DNA of 64,000 bases from Pedobacter montanisoli (GTDB lineage: Bacteria; Bacteroidota; Bacteroidia; Sphingobacteriales; Sphingobacteriaceae): contig NZ_JALGBH010000002.1 of the NCBI RefSeq assembly GCF_022809115.1, positions 62,001-126,000 of the forward strand, in the 5' to 3' direction. Positions within the stretch are counted from its first letter, which is position 1, and every line of letters starts with the position of its first letter. Made by a program: the position numbers and the translations under genes. Below are positions 28,605 to 37,896 of the stretch, in pieces. The notes beneath the pieces were generated by a model. The model saw only the letters and a list, made by a program, of their open reading frames with translations. It did not search any database and had not been told where the DNA came from.

Positions 28605-28798
28605 GCCGATTTAAATTTCTTTTGCGGCAGAAATTACTATTTATTAATTGTAAATAAAGCAGAATTGTTTTTACCGTATAAAAACAGGCGTTCACCGATA
28701 ATTTTAGGGTGGTTTTTAGAAAATGATTTAAAGATGATGTAACAAAATTTAATTTTGGCAGACTAATTCATAATAACACAAAAAGACAACCATTTTAT

Positions 28799-31210
28799 AT
28801 GAAAAGACTAATACTTCTATTTGTTGCAGTATTTATGATTTTAGGTGCAAAAGCCCAATTCCCGATGGCAGGAGGTGGTGGCGCCCCGAAGATTACAGGA
28901 AGAATAAGTGCGACCGTTATTGACTCAGCTACTAAGCAACCTATTGAGTATGCTACCGTTTCTTTAGTAAAGAAAAAAGATAATAAAACTGTAAACGGAT
29001 CGGTAACTGATGCAAAAGGTAAGGTTTCCTTACAAAATATCACACCTGATGAATATAAGCTTGTAATAGGTTTTATTGGATATACTGCAAAAAGCGTAGA
29101 AATTAAAACCACACCTGAAAAACCTGATGGCAATGCAGGAAATATTGAATTGAAAGGTACTGCCAATACGCTTAGCGAGGTTACCATTGAAGGTAAAAAG
29201 AGCATGATCGAAAATAAAATCGACCGTATGGTTTACAATGCCGAAGCCGATGCAACCAATGCTGGTGGCGATGCAACAGACGTAATGCGTAAAGTGCCGA
29301 TGTTATCTGTTGATATTAACGGAAACGTTCAATTAAGAGGAAGTGCGGTAAAAGTGCTTATCAACGGTAAACCTTCTGGTACTATGGCAAACAGTGTTGC
29401 CGATGCTTTGAAAATGATCCCGGCTGATCAGATTAAAAGTGTAGAGGTAATTACCAGCCCATCTGCTAAATATGATGCAGAAGGTTCGGGAGGTATCATT
29501 AACATCATTACTAAAAAATCAAATGCTCAGGGTGTAAGTGGATCGGCAAACGTTTCTGCAGGTACCCGTCAAAATACAGGTAACTTTAACCTTACCGCAA
29601 AAACCGGACGTTTAAGTATGAATACGGCTATAGGTGCTATGTATGCTTATCCTCAGGGTACAAGAGTGGTATTTTACAACCGTACACAATCTAATGGCAA
29701 TACCAATAGCGTATTGCAAGATGGTACTTCAGACTGGACACGCGAAATGTTTAACGGTAGTTTAGGTCTGGATTATGATTTTAATGCTTATAACAATATT
29801 AGTACTAACGCTAAATATAACCGTTTTTACAATGGCGGTCCTGGCCATTCGCAGGTAGATAACAATGGAACTGCAGCTACCATTACTTCTAAAACAGATG
29901 CAAGTATGGGTAACTTAGACTGGAACTTGGATTATAGAAAAACATCTAAACGCCAAGGCGAAGAGTTTTCTATTGCAGGTCAGTTAACCAGTGGAAGAAA
30001 TACCAATGATTTTGATAACAATTATCAAGTTGTAGGTTTTCCAAGTAGTATTATTTCAGCCAGTTCAAACGTAGGTAAAAACTACGAGTACACCGCGCAA
30101 ACAGATTATATTTATCCGTTTAGCAAAACCGTAATTTTTGAAACCGGAGCTAAAGGTATTTTCAGAAATATTTTGAGTAAATACAGTGTAAACTCGGCTA
30201 AAGATTTTAACTACCATCAAAATGTAGGTGCGGCATACGGTACCATTGCATTTAACTTGACCAAAAAATTGAAACTTAAAGGTGGCTTAAGAGCAGAGTA
30301 CACTGCCATAGATTTTGAAAACGATAAGAATGATTATTTTAACTTGTTCCCAAGTGTAATCTTATCACAAGAAATTAGCCCAATGAGTTCAATTAAATTG
30401 AGCTACAACCGCAGGGTACAACGCCCAAGTTTAGCTTATCTGAACCCATTTTTAAATGAGGCTAATCAGTTCAGCGTAATGAAAGGTAACCCAACTTTAG
30501 ACCCTGAATTGAGTGATAACGTTGAGCTAGGTTATTCAACTTTCTTAAAAGGAGGTTCTATGATCAATGCTTCGGTGTTTTATCGTCGTACAAACGGAAT
30601 TATTGAAAATTATAACTTGGTTTACGACAAAGATCCAACCAAGATCTTAACCACTTATGAAAACGTAGGTATTTCTGATAGTTATGGATTTAACCTTTTT
30701 GGTTCATACAATCCGTTGCCAAAATGGACTTTAATGGGTAACGTAGGTTTAAATACATACCAGATCGATAACAAGCTTACACATGTAAAATCAGATGTGT
30801 TTTATAACTACAACTTTTTCCTTAGATCTGCTACTTCCTTTAAACAAGGATGGAGCCTGGAGTTCTTTGGGGTAGCTACTTCACCTCGCAGAACATCGCA
30901 AGGTAAAACAGATGGTATGATTTTTTATGGTTCAGCAGTGAAAAAAGAAATTCTGAACAAAAAAGGTTCTATTGGCTTAAATGTGCTTAATCCATTTACA
31001 GAAAATCTACATATAAAAATGGAAACTACCTCTGCAGATAGTTACCAAACTCAGAATATTTACTATCCTTTAAGATCGTTCGGCATTAACTTTAGCTACA
31101 GTTTTGGTAAGTTGAAGTTTACTGAGAAGAAAAAGATCAAAAATGATGATATTAAACAAGACCAGCAGCAGCAACAGGGTGGTGGCCAGATGGGCGGAAT
31201 GGGTCAATAA
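28799..31210 (+). CDS. TonB-dependent receptor family protein with carboxypeptidase-like N-terminal domain
   Basis: The 803-residue product has a signal peptide (to about residue 19, AKAQ), a carboxypeptidase-regulatory-like domain at ~32-115, a plug domain at ~120-230 (NAEADATNAGGDATDVMRKVP, VRVLINGKP-type segment, SAKYDAEGSGGIINIITKK) and an outer-membrane barrel to the end. The C-terminus is a Gln/Gly-rich tail (QQQQQGGGQMGGMGQ) beyond the last barrel strand, common in this subgroup. It is not a SusC: no STN domain and no SusD. Substrate unknown; iron-chelate or vitamin uptake is possible. Confidence 0.9.
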   Translation: MKRLILLFVAVFMILGAKAQFPMAGGGGAPKITGRISATVIDSATKQPIEYATVSLVKKKDNKTVNGSVTDAKGKVSLQNITPDEYKLVIGFIGYTAKSVEIKTTPEKPDGNAGNIELKGTANTLSEVTIEGKKSMIENKIDRMVYNAEADATNAGGDATDVMRKVPMLSVDINGNVQLRGSAVKVLINGKPSGTMANSVADALKMIPADQIKSVEVITSPSAKYDAEGSGGIINIITKKSNAQGVSGSANVSAGTRQNTGNFNLTAKTGRLSMNTAIGAMYAYPQGTRVVFYNRTQSNGNTNSVLQDGTSDWTREMFNGSLGLDYDFNAYNNISTNAKYNRFYNGGPGHSQVDNNGTAATITSKTDASMGNLDWNLDYRKTSKRQGEEFSIAGQLTSGRNTNDFDNNYQVVGFPSSIISASSNVGKNYEYTAQTDYIYPFSKTVIFETGAKGIFRNILSKYSVNSAKDFNYHQNVGAAYGTIAFNLTKKLKLKGGLRAEYTAIDFENDKNDYFNLFPSVILSQEISPMSSIKLSYNRRVQRPSLAYLNPFLNEANQFSVMKGNPTLDPELSDNVELGYSTFLKGGSMINASVFYRRTNGIIENYNLVYDKDPTKILTTYENVGISDSYGFNLFGSYNPLPKWTLMGNVGLNTYQIDNKLTHVKSDVFYNYNFFLRSATSFKQGWSLEFFGVATSPRRTSQGKTDGMIFYGSAVKKEILNKKGSIGLNVLNPFTENLHIKMETTSADSYQTQNIYYPLRSFGINFSYSFGKLKFTEKKKIKNDDIKQDQQQQQGGGQMGGMGQ

Positions 31211-31236
31211 TACTCAATACAAATGAAAATCATAGT

Positions 31237-31272
31237 AACAGCCCGGGCAATATGCCTGGGCTGTTGCTTTAT
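31237..31272. terminator. Hairpin between convergent genes
   Basis: A 13-bp stem (AACAGCCCGGGCA with one mismatch to TGCCTGGGCTGTT) and a 3-nt loop, then GCTTTAT. The T-run is weak, but the position between the stops of two convergent genes fits a terminator. Confidence 0.6.
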
Positions 31273-31282
31273 AGGGCTCATG

Positions 31283-31723
31283 CTATTGTTTCGCTAAAAT
31301 ATAGTATTTGCTGAGTGCTCCTGTTATTTCTTTACCCTCGGTATCTAACTGGATCAATTGGTTTTCGCCAACTTTGTATTTCAAGTCGGTTTCCTGACCT
31401 TTTAAATGTACTACACTACCGTTGTCGTGCCACATGATCTTACCTTTATCTTCTGTTTTAAAATCCCTATCCTGGTATTTAGCCATATAGCTAAAGGTAT
31501 CGTTAGCATTTAAAACTACTGTGGTTTCAATACCCGGACAATCTGCACAGGGTAGAATACCTTTGTAAGTACCGCTCCAATCCAAAGAATTTTGTGAGGT
31601 ATGTACGGTATCCGTTGCAATAGCTGTGGTATCTTGAGTAGAAGAAGTTTCTTTCCTGGTATTTGAAGTGCAGGCAGCAAGTAAAACTATAGCCAGACCG
31701 CCTAACAAGAATAATTTTTTCAT
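31283..31723 (-). CDS. NlpE N-terminal-domain lipoprotein
   Basis: The 146-residue product has a lipobox (LLAAC near residue 18) and the NlpE N-terminal pattern: WSGTYKGILPCADCPGIETTVVLN, with the CxxC pair, and YMAKYQDRDFKTEDKGKI. In E. coli NlpE senses copper and surface stress through Cpx, but single-domain homologues in Bacteroidota have no proven role. It is single-gene and convergent with the receptor gene. Confidence 0.88.
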   Translation of the reverse strand: MKKLFLLGGLAIVLLAACTSNTRKETSSTQDTTAIATDTVHTSQNSLDWSGTYKGILPCADCPGIETTVVLNANDTFSYMAKYQDRDFKTEDKGKIMWHDNGSVVHLKGQETDLKYKVGENQLIQLDTEGKEITGALSKYYILAKQ

Positions 31724-31823
31724 GGTTATAAATTATGATACTGAAAAAGACATATGCATTAACTAACAATATCTTTTAAGGGATTGTTTTCATAATTCAT
31801 GGTTATAGCAATCTCTTCTAGGA

Positions 31824-32597
31824 TTAACTATTGTTATGTTCCTGGTAATGGTCTATAATATATTGACGGGCCTGATCTTGGGTTAATACCGAAAAATTAC
31901 GGTAACGATGGTGCACATCAATAATTTCTTCTATGGCCTGGGCAACTAAAGGCTTGTTTTGCCATGATTTAAGATGTGCAATTACCGTTTCAATACAACC
32001 TTTCTTGTAAGCAATCTGGCCAATTACATGAACAAGCGTATTACGTACCCGGGCTGTTTTATCGTGTTCGAGCTCTTTGAGCAGGGGTAAAATATCTTGG
32101 GGATATTTTCTTCCCCGCAGTTCTATGCCATGACAAATTTCTCTTCTTATTTCTTTATCGGGGTGGTGAAGATAGTTCTTTGCCCAGTTTAGAACCGGAA
32201 TGGGATTTACCTCACCCATTTTTTTAATTGAGCCAATTACTGCATTTCGGGGCGAATGATGCGAATCAAATAGGCCTTTATCAAAGAAAGGAGAAACTTC
32301 TTCAAAATATTTTTTGCCAATTTCTCCGGCAGCATTGATCACTGTTTGCCTTACTTTAAAATCATCGTGGTTTAATAAAGCCTCCAACAACTTAACAATT
32401 TCTGTTCTTAGCTTATTGTTTTCTAAATAGATACGGCCTATTGCTAAATAAGCGGCTTTTCTGATATAAGTATCTTCATCTGCGAAATAGGTAATAGCAT
32501 GTTCATATTGGCTATTTTGAAGCTCTTCTAATAGTTTTGCTTTAATGGCAGCAGATAAGTCTGCCCGTTGTTCTTTAGATAGGTCGTAATAGGCCAT
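31824..32597 (-). CDS. HEAT-repeat protein
   Basis: The 257-residue product is made of helical pairs with HEAT-type spacing (YIRKAAYLAIGRIYLE, FKVRQTVINAAGEIGKKYFE, REICHGIELRGRKYPQ, ARVRNTLVHVIGQIAYKKG). It has no signal peptide. The layout recalls DNA alkylation repair (AlkC/AlkD) relatives, but a catalytic residue is not evident, so a protein-binding scaffold is equally likely. It follows the methyltransferase gene by 8 bp. Confidence 0.75.
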   Translation of the reverse strand: MAYYDLSKEQRADLSAAIKAKLLEELQNSQYEHAITYFADEDTYIRKAAYLAIGRIYLENNKLRTEIVKLLEALLNHDDFKVRQTVINAAGEIGKKYFEEVSPFFDKGLFDSHHSPRNAVIGSIKKMGEVNPIPVLNWAKNYLHHPDKEIRREICHGIELRGRKYPQDILPLLKELEHDKTARVRNTLVHVIGQIAYKKGCIETVIAHLKSWQNKPLVAQAIEEIIDVHHRYRNFSVLTQDQARQYIIDHYQEHNNS

Positions 32598-32605
32598 GTT
32601 ATATG

Positions 32606-33355
32606 CTAGTTAACTTGTCCTACCTTTAAAATCAGCTTTCGGGTAACATTTCTCTTGGTATTTTCTTCACCCCACAGAGGTAATAGGTCTTTCTTTAATT
32701 GTTCAAGAGGGTTCTTATGGTGTTTATCCATAAACTTTTGGGTTGCAGACCAACTTCTGAAATAACCTAATAAATCATCGAGATTTAAAGTTGATTCAAT
32801 TGTAAACGAAGGTGGAGTGATTTCCCTAAAAGGAAAAGGAATGGTTTTGTATTCCTGTTCTACCAGTTTGTTTTCGGGTAGCCAAAAATCGCCAACCACA
32901 TGGTCATGAAAATGTTGTGTAACCGCATCTATTTCATCGGTAATAAAAGTTAGCCCGTATGTCCATACAGCAATAATGCCTTTGAGCTTGAGTACTCTTT
33001 TTACCTCCTTGTAAAATTGATCAAAGTTGAACCAATGTATGGCCTGTGCAATGGTTACCAGATCAACAGAATGGTCGTTTAATTCGCTATGTTCAGCTCT
33101 TTCAACTTTATAAGTAATACGCTCATGAAGAGTGGCATTGCTGATTTGGTTTTCACTCGGATCGCTGGCATAAACCTGTTTAAAGTATTTGGCAAGGCTT
33201 ACCGCAGATTGTCCGTTACCTGTTCCGCAATCCCAGGCCAGATCATGCTCTGGAGTAAGCGATTGCAGGTAATTAAACAACTCTTCTGGGTATGAAGGTC
33301 TGTATTGGCGATAAATATCAGCCTGTTTTGAAAAATTATCTTTGAAATTGATCAT
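32606..33355 (-). CDS. Class I SAM-dependent methyltransferase
   Basis: The 249-residue product has methyltransferase motif I AWDCGTGNGQSAVSLAKYF near residue 42, DPSENQI at the second strand, and DLVTIAQAIHWF for motif post-I. It resembles the Ubi/Menaquinone and trans-aconitate methyltransferase-like group (methyltransferase type 11). Substrate unknown. It is cotranscribed with the HEAT protein downstream. Confidence 0.88.
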   Translation of the reverse strand: MINFKDNFSKQADIYRQYRPSYPEELFNYLQSLTPEHDLAWDCGTGNGQSAVSLAKYFKQVYASDPSENQISNATLHERITYKVERAEHSELNDHSVDLVTIAQAIHWFNFDQFYKEVKRVLKLKGIIAVWTYGLTFITDEIDAVTQHFHDHVVGDFWLPENKLVEQEYKTIPFPFREITPPSFTIESTLNLDDLLGYFRSWSATQKFMDKHHKNPLEQLKKDLLPLWGEENTKRNVTRKLILKVGQVN

Positions 33356-33389
33356 AGCTAATGAAGTAAAAAGACTTTAATAACTATAT

Positions 33390-33397
33390 CAAAAATA
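33390..33397 (-). promoter_or_regulatory. -7 element of the methyltransferase gene
   Basis: On the minus strand TATTTTTG matches TAnnTTTG, 34 bp before the start codon. No clear -33 TTTG. Confidence 0.4.
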
Positions 33398-33473
33398 CGT
33401 GAAAATATAATGCCTTTAAAGTTAAACAGAGCTGTGAGAGAAATTATTTTCTATTTAATTTTACAGGTCTTTT

Positions 33474-34556
33474 TTAAGGTAATAATTCCAGTAATTTTTT
33501 TCTTAATTGATCTCCTCTCAGGTTTTTTGCAATAATTATTCCCTTATCATTAATGAGAAAGTTAGTAGGATAAGCACTAATGCCATACATTAAAGCAGCA
33601 TGATTTTTATCGCCCTGTAAGTCGCTTACATTTTCCCATAACAAACCGTCATGCTTTATGGCATTGAGCCAGTTGTTTTTATCATTATCTGCCGAAACAC
33701 CTAATATATTAAAACCTTTGTCTTGAAATTCCTTAAAGGTATTAACCAGCGTAGGGTTTTCTTCACGACATGGACCACACCATGAAGCCCAAAATTCTAA
33801 TAAAATATATTTTCCTTTAATGTCAGATAGTTTAATGTTCTTGCCAGCAGCATTGCTTTGCTCAAAATCAACAAACTTACTTCCAATCTTAATTTCGCGG
33901 TTAAGACTGATAAATGTTTTAATGTCTTTGCCAAATCTGCTTTGTTTTATTTGAGGAGTAAATGCTGCATAAAGGCTTTCAGTTACTTTTTTGCCCCATG
34001 TAGAAGCATAGATGTTTAGAATATTTGCGGCTATGAGAGAGCCGGGATTATTTTTTACATAATTCATATAGGCCTGTTTTTCGCTATCATTGGTTTGTTT
34101 GAGGCGATTTTTAAGGACTTTTTGCGCATTAGAATCAGTAGTTTTCTTTAACGATGCAGTTAATGATTCCTGTTCATCCTTTATAGGTTGTATGATCGAC
34201 ATCAGCTTATGATCTTCATCCTGGGTTTTTGAACCTTTAATGCTTCCTTTCTTAAATTCGCCTGCTTTTAGATGCATACTTAGCGGAGTGCTTTCTAACC
34301 AGAAAAAAACATAATTACTAAACTTATCGGTATGCAACAATACTTTGGCAGGTTCTTCACTCATTTTGCCTTTTAAAGCAAAATTACCCTTTAGGAGTTG
34401 GGTAGAATCTAATGTTCGGTTGGTGTTTGCCTCTTTCAAATAGAGCCAGGTGCCATCTGCAAGACCTTCGCAGGTGCCATTAATTTTAAAACTCTGTGCA
34501 AACGACAAACCATGGTAAGCCGTTGTCATAAAAACCAAAAGAATGAACTTTTTCAT
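33474..34556 (-). CDS. TlpA-like thioredoxin-fold protein with DUF4369 N-terminal domain
   Basis: From the ATG at 34556 the product is 360 residues: signal peptide (to FAQ, about residue 20), a DUF4369 domain (~22-115), a helical linker (~120-215) and an AhpC/TSA-type thioredoxin domain (~225-360) with the redox motif WASWCGPCREENP. It should reduce or isomerise disulfides in the periplasm. The in-frame start at 34574 lies in the -7 promoter element, which excludes it. Confidence 0.9.
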   Translation of the reverse strand: MKKFILLVFMTTAYHGLSFAQSFKINGTCEGLADGTWLYLKEANTNRTLDSTQLLKGNFALKGKMSEEPAKVLLHTDKFSNYVFFWLESTPLSMHLKAGEFKKGSIKGSKTQDEDHKLMSIIQPIKDEQESLTASLKKTTDSNAQKVLKNRLKQTNDSEKQAYMNYVKNNPGSLIAANILNIYASTWGKKVTESLYAAFTPQIKQSRFGKDIKTFISLNREIKIGSKFVDFEQSNAAGKNIKLSDIKGKYILLEFWASWCGPCREENPTLVNTFKEFQDKGFNILGVSADNDKNNWLNAIKHDGLLWENVSDLQGDKNHAALMYGISAYPTNFLINDKGIIIAKNLRGDQLRKKLLELLP

Positions 34557-34571
34557 ATCCGTATTTTTAAC

Positions 34572-34603
34572 CAAACATAGGGAGATTGCAATTTATATAC
34601 AAA
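34572..34603 (-). promoter_or_regulatory. Bacteroidota-type promoter of the TlpA-like gene
   Basis: On the minus strand TTTG (34603-34600) and TATGTTTG (34579-34572) are exactly 20 bp apart. Transcription should begin near 34565, which fixes the translation start at 34556. Confidence 0.85.
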
Positions 34604-34739
34604 GCAATTTAGATGTAGCAGATCTAAAATTAGAAGAATACCTGTAAATGTATTTTTGTCGAAAAAAAGATAACCTTTGTCTAAAACCAGTTGCATAAAC
34701 ATGACAAGATTGCATAATTTTTTACCTTAGATGCAGATC

Positions 34740-35783
34740 ATGAAATTAGATAAGTACGCAAAAATAGAGCTAACTTTTTTTATCGTCTATTTTTATGTTT
34801 TTAAATTGCTGAGTAACCTAGAATATAATTTCTGGGAAAGAAAATTGAAAGGATTTTCAGGGATTGATATAGAGTTTTCCTTCTTATACGGCACTTCGGG
34901 CCTTTTGGCTTTTATTGTTTTTTATCAGATCATCAAATTCTATTTAGTTAATAGAAAATTCTTCAGATTGATTGCTTGCCTTGTTTTATTTCTTGTAGCT
35001 TATGCTTTGTATCAGAAAGCTGTAAACTATACCTACAGTCAATTGCCTTTTCTTTCAGATGAATTCAGACGCTTAGCAACGAATGCTTATCGAGCTAAAT
35101 CTATAGGCTATAGTTTCGCTTATATGTTTAAAGAATTTCTGGCAGTGGGTTGTCTGGCTTTTGTAATCCATTCTATGAAGCAAGATGAAAAAGTAAGACA
35201 ACTTAAGGAGCAGCAGCTCATGTCAGAATTGACTTATCTGAAAAGTCAGTTACAGCCGCATTTCTTTTTCAATACCTTAAATAATATTTATTCGCTTGCT
35301 TTAAAACAGTCTGAAGATACTGCACCTCTGGTGGCTAAACTGGCAGATATGATGCGTTATATACTCTATAAAACAGATCGGCCTTTGGTGTTATTAAAAG
35401 ATGAGATTGCTTTTGTGAAAAATTATGTGGAGGTTGAGCAGATCAGGTACCGCTCTAACATCAATATCAGTTTAGATATTCAGGGAATTGATGAACATAC
35501 AACTATAGCACCCTTATTACTTTTGCCTTTTATAGAGAATGCCTTTAAACATGGTGTAGAGGAAGAAGTGACTACAGGATACATTACCATAAAAATATGT
35601 AAGATTGCCAATGAGCTGATTTTGGAAGTAGAGAACAGCATAGCACAAAAAGAACATACAGGAGAAGGAGTAGGGCTTGTGAACGTGAAAAAGCGCCTTG
35701 CTCTGCTTTATCCGGATAAATATACTTTAACAGTACAGTCAGATGAATTGGCTTTTTATGTTAATTTAAGCATACAATTATGA
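34740..35783 (+). CDS. LytS/YehU-type sensor histidine kinase
   Basis: From the ATG at 34740 the product is 347 residues: four membrane segments in the first ~150 residues, a short coiled coil, then the His_kinase domain with the phospho-acceptor His in SQLQPHFFFNTLNNIYSL (about residue 180), the N box LPFIENAFKHG and the G box GEGVGLVNVKKRL. The ATG at 34731 is also possible, but a near-consensus -7 box (TACCTTAG) abuts it. The stop overlaps the regulator gene start by 4 bp (ATGA), so the pair is translationally coupled. Confidence 0.93.
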   Translation: MKLDKYAKIELTFFIVYFYVFKLLSNLEYNFWERKLKGFSGIDIEFSFLYGTSGLLAFIVFYQIIKFYLVNRKFFRLIACLVLFLVAYALYQKAVNYTYSQLPFLSDEFRRLATNAYRAKSIGYSFAYMFKEFLAVGCLAFVIHSMKQDEKVRQLKEQQLMSELTYLKSQLQPHFFFNTLNNIYSLALKQSEDTAPLVAKLADMMRYILYKTDRPLVLLKDEIAFVKNYVEVEQIRYRSNINISLDIQGIDEHTTIAPLLLLPFIENAFKHGVEEEVTTGYITIKICKIANELILEVENSIAQKEHTGEGVGLVNVKKRLALLYPDKYTLTVQSDELAFYVNLSIQL

Positions 35784-36460
35784 TCAACTGCCTGATTATA
35801 GATGATGAGCCTTTGGCCCAGAATGTACTGGAACATTACATTAATGCATATGAACAGTTAAATCTGATCAAGAAATGCAGTACCGTTTTAGAAGCTTTTG
35901 AAGTTTTGCATCTGCATGATATTCAATTGATCTTCTTGGATATTAAACTGCCCTCTATCAGCGGCATAGATTTTATCAAGACTTTAAAAAATCCGCCGGC
36001 AGTTATTTTTACCACTGCCTATTCAGAATATGCAGTACAGAGCTATGAATTAGATGCAATAGATTATCTGTTAAAGCCCATTACACTCGAAAGATTTAAT
36101 CGTAGTATGGAGAGGGTTTTAAAGCAACAACCCCGAAATGAACAGTCAGATAAAACTTATACTTATTTTAAAGCGTCGGGCAAGTTGCTTAAAGTAGAAC
36201 ATCATGAGTTGTACTATGCACAATCGGTAAAAGATTACATTTTGCTGCATACGCTTAAAGGCAACATTATAACTTATATGACCATGAAACATCTTGAAGA
36301 ATTGCTTCCTGCTGATCAGTTTTTGAGGGTTCACAGGTCTTATTTGATCAACATAAATTACCTAACTTCTGTAGAAAAAAACAGGTTATATGTAAATCAA
36401 ATACCAATATCCATAGGCGGATCATCTTATAAAGAGAAAATTAAAGAAAGGATAAAGTAA
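35780..36460 (+). CDS. LytTR-type response regulator
   Basis: The 226-residue product has a receiver domain (~1-115; IIDDEPLAQN, phospho-acceptor Asp in LIFLDIKLPSISG, TTAYSEYAVQSYELDAIDYLLKP) and a C-terminal LytTR DNA-binding domain (~130-226; FLRVHRSYLININYL). It is the partner of the histidine kinase it overlaps. Targets are unknown; such pairs often act on a neighbouring gene, here aguB or the TlpA-like gene, but no LytTR site was recognised. Confidence 0.94.
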   Translation: MINCLIIDDEPLAQNVLEHYINAYEQLNLIKKCSTVLEAFEVLHLHDIQLIFLDIKLPSISGIDFIKTLKNPPAVIFTTAYSEYAVQSYELDAIDYLLKPITLERFNRSMERVLKQQPRNEQSDKTYTYFKASGKLLKVEHHELYYAQSVKDYILLHTLKGNIITYMTMKHLEELLPADQFLRVHRSYLININYLTSVEKNRLYVNQIPISIGGSSYKEKIKERIK

Positions 36461-36530
36461 AACCGAGAGATTACCCTGTGGGCAATTACCTGTTTGGCGA
36501 TCTTTATATTAAACTATCCCCCTTTTTGCC

Positions 36531-36538
36531 TACCTTTG
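36531..36538 (+). promoter_or_regulatory. -7 element of aguB promoter
   Basis: TACCTTTG matches TAnnTTTG, 19 bp before the aguB start at 36557. No TTTG at the normal -33 distance. Confidence 0.5.
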
Positions 36539-36556
36539 CATTTAAATTTTTTGTAA

Positions 36557-37432
36557 ATGAAACAGGTAAAAGTTGGCTTGGTACAGATGAGCTGTACTAA
36601 AGATAAACAGGAAAATTTAGAGAAAGCAATTGTAAAAGTTAGAGAAGCCGCTGCAAAAGGCGCACAGATTGTATGTTTACAAGAGCTGTTCACTTCTCTG
36701 TATTTTTGTGATGTAGAAGATTACGATAATTTTGAACTTGCAGAAAGTATTCCGGGACCTTCTACAGATGCTTTGCAGGTTGTAGCTAAAGAACTGGGCG
36801 TAGTTATCGTGGCTTCTCTTTTTGAAAAAAGAGCAGAAGGCTTATACCACAATACAACCGCCGTATTAGATGCAGATGGTAGTTATTTAGGTAAATACCG
36901 TAAAATGCACATTCCTGATGATCCGGCTTATTACGAAAAGTTTTATTTCACTCCGGGCGATTTGGGTTATAAAGTTTTTAAAACCAAATTCGCTACAATC
37001 GGCATCTTGATCTGTTGGGATCAATGGTATCCAGAGGCATCAAGGATTACCGCATTGATGGGAGCAGAGATATTATTTTATCCAACGGCTATTGGCTGGG
37101 CTACCGATCAGGATGAAGAGACCAACAAAGATCAGTACAATGCATGGCAAACCATACAGCGTTCGCACTCTGTGGCCAACGGCTTACCAGTAATCAGTGT
37201 AAACCGTGTTGGTTTTGAACAAGAAGGGCGCATGAAATTCTGGGGAGGTAGTTTTGCTACCAATGCACAAGGTAAATTGTTGTACCTGGCGTCGCATGAA
37301 AATGAAGAAACGGAAGTAGTGAATATAGACCTTACACAAAGTGACTATATCCGCAAGCACTGGCCTTTCTTAAGAGACAGAAGGATTGATTCTTATCAGC
37401 CCATTACGAAGAGATATATTGATGAGGATTAG
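36557..37432 (+). CDS. aguB: N-carbamoylputrescine amidase
   Basis: The 291-residue carbon-nitrogen hydrolase has the Glu-Lys-Cys triad: Glu in CLQELFTSLYF, Lys in YRKMHIPDD, Cys in ILICWDQWYPEA. It converts N-carbamoylputrescine to putrescine, CO2 and ammonia, the last step of the agmatine route. Its partner aguA lies downstream, but a four-helix-bundle gene with repeat flanks now separates them. Confidence 0.95.
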   Translation: MKQVKVGLVQMSCTKDKQENLEKAIVKVREAAAKGAQIVCLQELFTSLYFCDVEDYDNFELAESIPGPSTDALQVVAKELGVVIVASLFEKRAEGLYHNTTAVLDADGSYLGKYRKMHIPDDPAYYEKFYFTPGDLGYKVFKTKFATIGILICWDQWYPEASRITALMGAEILFYPTAIGWATDQDEETNKDQYNAWQTIQRSHSVANGLPVISVNRVGFEQEGRMKFWGGSFATNAQGKLLYLASHENEETEVVNIDLTQSDYIRKHWPFLRDRRIDSYQPITKRYIDED

Positions 37433-37441
37433 TTTATAGGC

Positions 37442-37490
37442 GGAAGACCGATGATTAGAGTCGGGAAGTTTTTAGTCCGTAAGTCATAAG
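37442..37490. repeat. Degenerate heptanucleotide array, left flank of the four-helix-bundle gene
   Basis: Seven successive 7-bp units run from just after aguB: GGAAGAC, CGATGAT, TAGAGTC, GGGAAGT, TTTTAGT, CCGTAAG, TCATAAG. Individual units are diverged, but the phase of the AGT/GAC core is kept. Units such as GACCGAT match the reverse complement of the right-flank units (GTCCGAT). Confidence 0.65.
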
Positions 37491-37540
37491 AGAGTTTTCA
37501 AGGCAAAGTTGTATATTCAGGTTTATCTAAATTACAATCT

Positions 37541-37894
37541 ATGTCGTTTAAATTTGAAAAACTAAAAGTTTGGCAAAAATCAATTGATTTGGCTGATGAG
37601 ATAGATAAGTTGACCAAGACTTTTCCAAAGGATGAGATTTATGTTTTAACTTCTCAAATGAAAAGAGCTGCTGATTCGATTTCACTCAATATTGCCGAAG
37701 GTAGTACCGGACAAAGTAATCCCGAATTTAAAAGATTTTTGAGTTATGCTTTAAGAAGCGATATAGAAGTAGTCAACTGTCTTCACCTGGCTTTAAAGAG
37801 AGGTTATATCTCACAAGAGATTTTCGATAAATATTATGCTAGCTGCGAAGAAATCTTAGCAATGCTATCAGCACTAATAAAAACACTTAAATAA
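37541..37894 (+). CDS. Four-helix-bundle protein (S23/TIGR02436 family)
   Basis: The 117-residue product has the family pattern KLKVWQKSIDLADEI near the start, FPKDEIYVLTSQMKRAADSISLNIAEGS in the middle and a C-terminal helix with LSYALRSDIEVVNCLHLA. Homologues were first seen in 23S rRNA intervening sequences, and the Avd accessory protein of diversity-generating retroelements is related. The molecular role of the stand-alone form is unknown. It sits between aguB and aguA, bracketed by 7-bp-periodic arrays, and ends 2 bp before the aguA start. No reverse transcriptase is near. Confidence 0.95.
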   Translation: MSFKFEKLKVWQKSIDLADEIDKLTKTFPKDEIYVLTSQMKRAADSISLNIAEGSTGQSNPEFKRFLSYALRSDIEVVNCLHLALKRGYISQEIFDKYYASCEEILAMLSALIKTLK

Positions 37895-37896
37895 AT

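Noticed and set aside
37541..37894. Diversity-generating retroelement suggested by the Avd-like four-helix-bundle protein
   Set aside because: No reverse transcriptase is present in the window, and I found no template/variable repeat pair with adenine-specific differences. The relation to Avd is at family level only.
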